Origin: JBGTKH01 sp041744735
GTDB lineage: Bacteria; Planctomycetota; Planctomycetia; Pirellulales; Pirellulaceae
DNA: 5,326 nt
Assembly (NCBI GenBank): GCA_041744735.1
Contig: JBGTKH010000546.1
Span: forward strand, 1 to 5,326
Reading direction: 5' to 3'
Shown here: piece after piece, positions 1-5,326 of the stretch
Position numbering within the stretch: position 1 is the first letter of the stretch
Layout of the letters: each line of letters begins with the position of its first letter
Made by a program: the position numbers and the translations under genes
Notes under the pieces: model-generated
What the model saw: only the letters and a program-made list of their open reading frames with translations
What the model was told of the DNA's origin: nothing
Database searches by the model: none

Positions 1-2
1 GG

Positions 3-254
3 TTCGTCTTCGCCACCGGCTACCTGCCGCCGCGCTGGTCGCTGCGCTATTGGGCCGCCCGCTCGTTCAACGCCGCGATGCACGTTCGCAACGTGCTCGT
101 CCGCCCGCCGTTCATCATGTTCTATCTGACGTTCCTATTGCCGCAGTGCCAAACGCTGCTCGAGTCGCACGGCTTCCACGTCCAGGTCCGAAACGACGTT
201 TTCACAGGCCGCCTCGCACGGCTGCGGCTGGTGATCGCCACGAAAGACAAATGA
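3..254 (+). CDS. C-terminal fragment of a probable class I SAM-dependent methyltransferase
   Basis: The frame is open from the left edge and ends at TGA 252-254, giving 83 visible residues; the start lies outside the window. The visible part has an aromatic, hydrophobic stretch (FIMFYLTFLLPQ, about residues 38-49), then LLESHGFHVQVRNDVFTG and a final strand RLRLVIATKDK. A Leu-Leu-Glu helix, a Gly-Phe turn and a closing beta hairpin ending in an Ala-x-Lys are typical of the last strands of Rossmann-fold SAM methyltransferases. The SAM-binding GxGxG region would be upstream and cannot be seen, so the substrate is unknown. The gene converges on the minus-strand receiver-like gene with 9 bases between the two stop codons, leaving no room for a separate terminator. 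The coding frame is well supported by its composition and the natural C-terminus; the family call is a moderate inference from a short tail. Confidence 0.6.
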   Translation, partial: FVFATGYLPPRWSLRYWAARSFNAAMHVRNVLVRPPFIMFYLTFLLPQCQTLLESHGFHVQVRNDVFTGRLARLRLVIATKDK

Positions 255-263
255 CGGATTGCA

Positions 264-1097
264 TCATGCGGCTGCCGAAGCAGCGTTCTCGTCGGACGAG
301 CGGCCGGCGAGCTGTTCGATTTGCCATAAGAGGTCGTTTAGCAGGAACGGCTTCGAGACGACCGCGGCGGCGCCGGCTTGCAGGGCTCGGTCGCGATCCT
401 CCAGTCGCGGAAAGGCCAGCACGGCGATGATTGGCGTGGGATTCATCATTGTCGCCAGTGACGACAATCGTTCGGCTTCTGCAGGATCGCAACTTGTGCC
501 GTCCCAGATGATGGCGGCGGCGCCGTGGACGTATTGAGCTTGAAATGCCGCGAGCCAGACAGTTGCGAAGCCTGACGATTGGCAGGCGTCCGAAAGAGCG
601 TCGAATTCGGCGAATCGATCGGCGTGAATGGCGATCAACTCGGCGCGCGACGAACGGGGTCGGACCGTAGCGTACAGCAACTGTTCTGCGTCGGAAACGG
701 TGCGAGGCAGATTCCACACAGCCGGTCCGCCTGACGAAAGCCGCTGAAATTCCTCGGCACAGCGTGGCAGCCACTGATGCCAATAGACACGCACCACACC
801 CGGCCACGGGTGGCCGGTGCGAGTTTCTCCCTCGCACCAACTGCCCAGCAGCGCGACCAGCCGCGACAGCGGCGACGCCTTGTGCAATCGTTCGATGGCC
901 GACGGCGCGAACTGCCCCGGCCGCGACTGAGCGACGACGATGATCTCCGGCGGCATCTCGCAATGCGACAAGTGCGACAGGGCGTCGTCCACCTCATCGA
1001 TTTTGTTTAAGTCGGCGTGTTGGTCGAGCCACCCGACCGCATCGCAAAACTCGCGGTGCTGATAGTCGCCGGTTAACAAGACGTGCGTCCGTCGCAT
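264..1097 (-). CDS. Response-regulator-like protein with two degenerate receiver domains
   Basis: The protein has 277 residues, from ATG at 1097-1095 to TGA at 266-264. An AGGA lies 10 bases before the ATG, a plausible but weak ribosome site. No HTH, output enzyme, signal peptide or membrane segment is visible. The C-terminal half (about 152-264) reads as a receiver fold: strand ELIAIHAD, strand AAAIIWDG with D199 where the phospho-acceptor Asp would sit, strand PIIAVLAF, then GAAAVVSKPF with the conserved Lys-Pro (K249-P250) and a final helix. The usual Thr/Ser after strand 4 appears replaced. The N-terminal half (about 4-120) has a similar strand spacing (THVLLTGD, EIIVVAQSRPGQF, RLVALLGSW) but no recognisable acidic pocket or Lys-Pro. 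I infer a tandem pseudo-receiver, probably a protein-interaction or scaffold module rather than a normal phosphorylated regulator. The nearby kinase at 2760-4640 is a possible but unproven partner. The C-terminus is a low-complexity Ala/Ser tail. Confidence 0.75.
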   Translation of the reverse strand: MRRTHVLLTGDYQHREFCDAVGWLDQHADLNKIDEVDDALSHLSHCEMPPEIIVVAQSRPGQFAPSAIERLHKASPLSRLVALLGSWCEGETRTGHPWPGVVRVYWHQWLPRCAEEFQRLSSGGPAVWNLPRTVSDAEQLLYATVRPRSSRAELIAIHADRFAEFDALSDACQSSGFATVWLAAFQAQYVHGAAAIIWDGTSCDPAEAERLSSLATMMNPTPIIAVLAFPRLEDRDRALQAGAAAVVSKPFLLNDLLWQIEQLAGRSSDENAASAAA

Positions 1098-1131
1098 ACA
1101 TGTGTGTCCTAAGCGAGTGAACTGTCAACGA

Positions 1132-1196
1132 TTAGCCGCTGGGCGCCAGCCCACGGGTTGTGCGTTGAAACCCGTAGGTTGGCGCCCAGCGGCTAA
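1132..1196. repeat. Imperfect 28-bp inverted repeat, REP-like, between the HTH-EIIA and receiver-like genes
   Basis: The arms 1132-1159 and 1169-1196 match at 26 of 28 positions with a 9-base spacer; the two mismatches are transitions. Each arm starts with TTAG and can fold on its own. In the plus-strand arm, CCG 1136-1138 pairs with CGG 1154-1156, C1139 is bulged, TGGGC 1140-1144 pairs with GCCCA 1149-1153, and GCCA 1145-1148 is the loop. The other arm has a weaker version of the same fold. The element starts one base after the TAA stop of the HTH-EIIA gene and ends 34 bases before the ATG of the receiver-like gene, so it could mark a transcript end. There is no T-run after it, which argues against a standard intrinsic terminator. 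I think it belongs to a dispersed repeat family, but copy number cannot be judged from this window. Confidence 0.85.
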
Positions 1197-1197
1197 C

Positions 1198-1911
1198 TTA
1201 AGCGGGCAGCTTGGCCTCGCACTCCGCAATCAATTCGTGGACTGTTAGCGCTTCCGTTGCTTCGCGAATCCCAGCCAGCAGCGCGGGGTCGGCGATCAGT
1301 CGGCTAAGCCGCGCCAGCAGACGCAGGTGGCCGCGGTCGTCGGTTGAGCAAATCAGGAAAAAGATATCGGTCAAATTGCCGCGTCCGCCGCCGAACGGGA
1401 TGCCGCGAGAGGTGCGGCCAAGTGCCAGCAGCGGTTCGGCCAAAATGTTTGTCATCGGCCGCCGCGGGTGCAGCAGCGCCACGCCATTGTCCAGCGCCGT
1501 CGGATGCAGATTTTCGCGGGCGCGCACCGCTTCGGCCACCTTCACTGCGTCCCACAACAACCCGGTGCCGGCAGCCAATTCGCAAATGGCGGTGATCACC
1601 GAGATCCGCGTGCGGGCTTGTAGCGGCACAGCAATCGCCTCAACGGGCAGCAGATCGGCGATGGACGGCGCCAGCTCAGCATGCGTGCCCTTGCCGCGCT
1701 TCAGCACACCTTCCATCTCCACAAGCTGGGCCTCGTCCGACGCACCGATGCGGTCCTCCAGCCAGTGATGAATCTCGCCCCGCGAAAATCGCCACTGCCC
1801 GCCCACCTTCCGCCCCGGCAACTGCCCACGATCCGCCAACCGCGAAATCTGCGCCGGCGTTAGATGCAAGTAACGCGCGAGACCGTCGATATCAAAATCT
1901 TTGTCTACCAT
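1198..1911 (-). CDS. Excisionase-type HTH fused to a PTS EIIA (PtsN-like) domain
   Basis: I place the start at ATG 1911-1909, giving 237 residues and TAA at 1200-1198. The first residues then run straight into the DNA-binding domain. The frame stays open upstream to an ATG at 2043, but those extra 44 codons run through a palindromic repeat and look unlike protein; an ATG at 1923 (four residues longer) is possible. No strong ribosome site decides between them. Residues about 3-56 form a MerR/excisionase-type winged HTH: ARYLHLTPAQISRLADRG, then LPGRKVGGQWRFSRGEIHHWL. Residues about 85-235 match EIIA of the fructose/nitrogen (PtsN) class. The segment ALDNGVALLHPRRPM holds H148, the expected phosphoryl-accepting histidine. 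EIIA normally takes phosphate from HPr or NPr. Here no EIIB or EIIC is adjacent, so a regulatory rather than sugar-transport role is likely, with phosphorylation perhaps tuning DNA or partner binding (inference). Confidence 0.88.
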   Translation of the reverse strand: MVDKDFDIDGLARYLHLTPAQISRLADRGQLPGRKVGGQWRFSRGEIHHWLEDRIGASDEAQLVEMEGVLKRGKGTHAELAPSIADLLPVEAIAVPLQARTRISVITAICELAAGTGLLWDAVKVAEAVRARENLHPTALDNGVALLHPRRPMTNILAEPLLALGRTSRGIPFGGGRGNLTDIFFLICSTDDRGHLRLLARLSRLIADPALLAGIREATEALTVHELIAECEAKLPA

Positions 1912-1976
1912 TAGGACCACCATAGACCCGCATTGTTTCACGAACACCCCGCACGTGTCCAGAGCGAAAATGAACG

Positions 1977-2057
1977 GGTAGTGGTACAAGTTGCCGTAGC
2001 GGAAGTGGTGACACTTCCGAAGTCTCACGACTTCGGCTACCAAAATGTACCACTACC
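1977..2057. repeat. 81-bp palindromic element with 12-bp terminal inverted repeats, MITE/REPIN-like
   Basis: The ends 1977-1988 (GGTAGTGGTACA) and 2046-2057 are perfect 12-bp inverted repeats. Between them sits a pair of oppositely oriented hairpin units (1996-2040). The element lies in the 269-base gap between rnhA and the HTH-EIIA gene, 65 bases upstream of the chosen ATG of the latter, so it may be part of that gene's 5' leader. It contains no gene. The outer repeats could be true ends of a small non-autonomous element or just an extra closing stem. No clear target-site duplication is visible next to them. The rest of the gap (1912-1976 and 2058-2180) shows no gene or convincing promoter. 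Confidence 0.85.
1996..2040. repeat. Head-to-head pair of 24-bp REP-like units with GTGA loops
   Basis: Unit A runs on the plus strand at 1996-2019: GTAG, then stem CGGAAGTG (2000-2007) with CACTTCCG (2012-2019) around loop GTGA. Unit B runs on the minus strand from 2040 to 2017: GTAG, then stem CCGAAGTC with GACTTCGG around the same loop GTGA. The units overlap by three bases (2017-2019). They differ at four of 24 positions, and these four are two base pairs in which C-G is swapped for G-C in both partners. GTAG followed by a short hairpin is the known layout of REP sequences recognised by RAYT transposases; two inverted REPs make a REPIN. No such transposase is encoded here, so the family assignment rests on architecture alone. 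Confidence 0.8.
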
Positions 2058-2180
2058 AATGAACGCCGATGCGAACATGACACACAGGTAGAGAGACCGG
2101 TAACGGTCGTGTAAATCGGCCGACTATTGCTTGATTACCGAACGCACATGCGAGTTTGTCGGCATTCTCTTGCGTGGCCT

Positions 2181-2639
2181 TCACAGATACTTCTGATACG
2201 CCGCGACAGCCAACTGATCGCAGCGTTCGTTTTCGGGGTGGCCGCTGTGGCCGCGGACGTGGGTGAAGCGGACTTCGTGCTGGGCGAGGAGTTCGTCGAG
2301 CCGCTGCCAGAGTTCCAGGTTCTTCACCGGCTGATTGCCGCGCCGCCAACCCTTGGCTTTCCACTTGGGCATCCACTCGGTTAGCCCTTTGCCGACGTAT
2401 TCGCTGTCGGTGAACAGTTCCACGCGGCAGCGGCGTTTGAGCGCTTCCAGGCCGCGGATCACGGCCGTCAGTTCCATCTTGTTGTTGGTGGTCTCGCGTT
2501 CGGCGCCGGATTTTTCCATTTCCTTGCCCGTGGACTCGTGTCGCAGAATGAACGCCCAGCCGCCGGGGCCGGGGTTACCGCTGCAGGCGCCGTCGGTGAA
2601 CAACTGAACGGACGAAATGGGGTCGGGAGTCTTTTTCAT
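2181..2639 (-). CDS. rnhA: Ribonuclease HI
   Basis: Ribonuclease HI cuts the RNA strand of RNA-DNA hybrids in the cytoplasm, helping to remove R-loops and replication primers. The start is taken as ATG 2639-2637, giving 152 residues, close to the 155 of the E. coli enzyme; a TTG five codons upstream (2654) keeps the frame open but adds nothing family-like. All catalytic residues are visible: D16 (LFTDGACSGNPGPGGW), E56 (TTNNKMEL), D78 (LFTDSEY) and D141 (NERCDQLA), together with the flexible-loop H131 in VRGHSGHPENER. The basic handle region is present (WKAKGWRRGNQPVKNLELWQRLDELL, about 93-118), so this is the bacterial handle-containing type. No extra N-terminal hybrid-binding domain is present. 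TGA is at 2183-2181. The gene stands alone, with a palindromic repeat upstream at 2683-2754. Confidence 0.97.
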   Translation of the reverse strand: MKKTPDPISSVQLFTDGACSGNPGPGGWAFILRHESTGKEMEKSGAERETTNNKMELTAVIRGLEALKRRCRVELFTDSEYVGKGLTEWMPKWKAKGWRRGNQPVKNLELWQRLDELLAQHEVRFTHVRGHSGHPENERCDQLAVAAYQKYL

Positions 2640-2682
2640 GTCGGTGGTACGCAAGTTTTGAAGATACGCTATTCGACGCCTC

Positions 2683-2754
2683 GTAGCCGAATTCGCCAGA
2701 ATTTGGACGGTCCTGTGCTGAACTCGAAAACCAAATTCTGGCGAATTCGGCTAC
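2683..2754. repeat. Perfect 24-bp inverted repeat made of two REP-like units (REPIN-like)
   Basis: The arms 2683-2706 (plus) and 2754-2731 (minus) are identical over 24 bases, separated by a 24-base spacer. Each arm folds alone: GTAG, then CCGAATTC pairing with GAATTTGG (one G-T wobble), loop GCCA. This is the same 4+8+4+8 layout as the units at 1996-2040. The whole element can also form one long 24-bp stem. It starts five bases after the TAA stop of the histidine kinase and ends 43 bases before the rnhA ATG, so it could also influence the 3' end of the kinase mRNA. There is no T-tract after the stem on the minus strand, so it is not a typical intrinsic terminator. Confidence 0.9.
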
Positions 2755-2759
2755 AAGTC

Positions 2760-4640
<1,881 letters not shown>

Positions 4641-4739
4641 GAGACCGCTTACGAGGAAGTATGACCTTGAGCGACGCCCACATTCTACGGGCTACGTGCG
4701 GTCGAAACCAGGGCGATTGGCGTGTCAAAGTGCCTTGTT

Positions 4740-4811
4740 TAACGGCGAGCCGAAGGCGCCGGCTGACTCGCGTGATGGTTTCGCGACGAGACCGAATTCG
4801 GCTCGCCGTTA
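4740..4811. repeat. 15-bp perfect inverted repeat between the sulfatase and kinase genes
   Basis: The arms 4740-4754 (TAACGGCGAGCCGAA) and 4797-4811 are perfect complements around a 42-base spacer. The spacer holds a further small stem, TCGCG 4768-4772 with CGCGA 4782-4786. The repeat begins 14 bases after the TAA stop of the sulfatase and lies 99 bases upstream of the kinase ATG. It shares an AGCCGAA core with the other intergenic repeats but lacks their GTAG and compact 24-base unit, so it may be a separate family. It could serve as a transcript-end structure for the sulfatase; no T-run follows. Confidence 0.8.
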
Positions 4812-4825
4812 TCGAGCCCCGCACA

Positions 4826-5326
4826 TTACAGTCGCCCTGGTTCGCGAGCACCGGTGGGTTTGCGGCCATTTAATGTGTCGCCCAAGTCGTTACGGGCGGC
4901 TGCGGCGTGGCGTTGCAGCCGCTCGACAATATCACGATGCTGGTCCGCGACGTTTGTTGTTTCGCCCACGTCGCTTTTTAGGTCATACAGTTCCAGTCCC
5001 GTCTTGGCGGAGCTATATGCAACCGGCTTGCCATCCGTGCCGCCGGGACGACCCGCGAGCGTGCGATAGGTGTGCGGGAAGTACAGCTTCCACTGGCGGT
5101 CACGCACCGCTTGCAATTGCCCGCCGCCGTAATAACAGTAAAAGGCTTCGTGCGGCGAGCGTGCATCCGGCTCGCCGAACATCAGCGGGCGAATGTCCAT
5201 GCCATCGATCTTGTGAGTAGGCAATTCCGCGCCGATCAGCGCCGCGACGGTCGGCAGAATGTCAATGGTCGAGGCCAGTTCGTCGCACGTCGTGCCCGCT
5301 TGAATCTTGCCGGGCCAGCGCATCAG
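4826..5326 (-). CDS. C-terminal part of an S1-type (formylglycine-dependent) sulfatase
   Basis: The frame is open at the right edge and ends at TAA 4828-4826, giving 166 visible residues. The Met at 5323 is internal: the codon before it is Leu and the sequence is already in a conserved core. Recognisable pieces are RWPGKIQAGTTCDELASTID followed by LPTVAALIGAELP, the standard sulfatase stretch near the end of the main domain, then DGMDIRPLMFG, QLQAVRDRQWKLYFPH in the C-terminal subdomain, and LELYDLKSDVGETTNVADQH. These fit arylsulfatase A-like enzymes, which hydrolyse sulfate esters, often of algal or host polysaccharides, in the periplasm or outside the cell. The CxPSR modification site, metal ligands and signal peptide lie outside the window, so activity and substrate cannot be assessed. 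Large sulfatase sets are characteristic of marine planctomycetes. The C-terminal tail (NGRKPTGAREPGRL) is short and polar. Confidence 0.95.
   Translation of the reverse strand: MMRWPGKIQAGTTCDELASTIDILPTVAALIGAELPTHKIDGMDIRPLMFGEPDARSPHEAFYCYYGGGQLQAVRDRQWKLYFPHTYRTLAGRPGGTDGKPVAYSSAKTGLELYDLKSDVGETTNVADQHRDIVERLQRHAAAARNDLGDTLNGRKPTGAREPGRL

Noticed and set aside
202..963. Minus-strand open frame of 253 codons overlapping the receiver-like gene
   Set aside because: The translation is extremely Arg-rich and structureless, whereas the 264-1097 frame shows receiver strands and a Lys-Pro motif.
1912..2043. Upstream 44-codon extension of the HTH-EIIA gene
   Set aside because: It translates through part of the 1977-2057 palindromic element, and the HTH domain begins naturally at the ATG at 1911.
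2640..2654. TTG start for rnhA five codons upstream
   Set aside because: An ATG at 2639 gives a family-typical length, and no ribosome site favours the TTG.
2683..2754. Intrinsic (rho-independent) terminator for the kinase gene
   Set aside because: The stem is strong and well placed, but no T-run follows it on the minus strand. The two-unit REP-like structure explains it better, although a role in 3' end formation stays possible.
1132..2754. CRISPR-like or direct repeat array
   Set aside because: The repeats are inverted pairs of different sequences, unevenly spaced, with genes between them; there is no regular repeat-spacer pattern or cas gene.
4682..4728. TTGACA (4728-4723) and TAGAAT (4687-4682) on the minus strand upstream of the kinase
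   Set aside because: The two hexamers are 35 bases apart, about double the spacing needed for a sigma-70 promoter, so they cannot form one promoter.

Overview
The window looks like a bacterial chromosome segment from a planctomycete, most likely of the Pirellulales type. This is an inference from gene content and style: an S1-type sulfatase, a membrane histidine kinase with a single c-type heme motif, a stand-alone excisionase-type HTH fused to a PTS EIIA domain, a degenerate receiver protein, fairly GC-rich coding sequence, few clear Shine-Dalgarno sites, and palindromic repeats between the genes. No rRNA, tRNA, CRISPR array, integrase or transposase gene was seen.

Layout, left to right. 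Positions 3-254 (+) hold the C-terminal end of a protein resembling class I SAM-dependent methyltransferases. It converges, with only 9 bases between stop codons, on a minus-strand gene (264-1097) for a protein that looks like two degenerate receiver domains in tandem. The next four genes are also on the minus strand. In their own transcription order, starting from the right edge, they are a sulfatase entering the window (4826-5326, C-terminal part only), a 626-residue heme-motif sensor histidine kinase (2760-4640), ribonuclease HI (rnhA, 2181-2639), the HTH-EIIA regulator (1198-1911), and then the receiver-like protein. The genes are separated by gaps of about 100-270 bases, so this does not look like a tight operon.

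The most interesting structure is in the gaps. Each of the four gaps between minus-strand genes contains a different inverted repeat: 1132-1196, 1977-2057, 2683-2754 and 4740-4811. Two of them (1996-2040 and 2683-2754) resolve into pairs of oppositely oriented 24-base units. Every unit has the same plan: GTAG, then an 8-bp stem closed by a 4-base loop. Differences between units fall largely in compensating base pairs. That is the architecture of REP sequences and REPINs, which are mobilised in other bacteria by RAYT (TnpA-REP) Y1 transposases. The repeat at 1132-1196 is a diverged relative with TTAG and a GCCA loop. The one at 4740-4811 shares only an AGCCG core and may be a different family. 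Three of the four begin 1-14 bases after a stop codon, so they may also act on transcript ends.

Functionally the window is a mix of signalling and housekeeping: a redox- or ligand-sensing kinase, a regulatory-type EIIA linked to DNA binding, and a pseudo-receiver. Nothing in the sequence proves that these act in one pathway.
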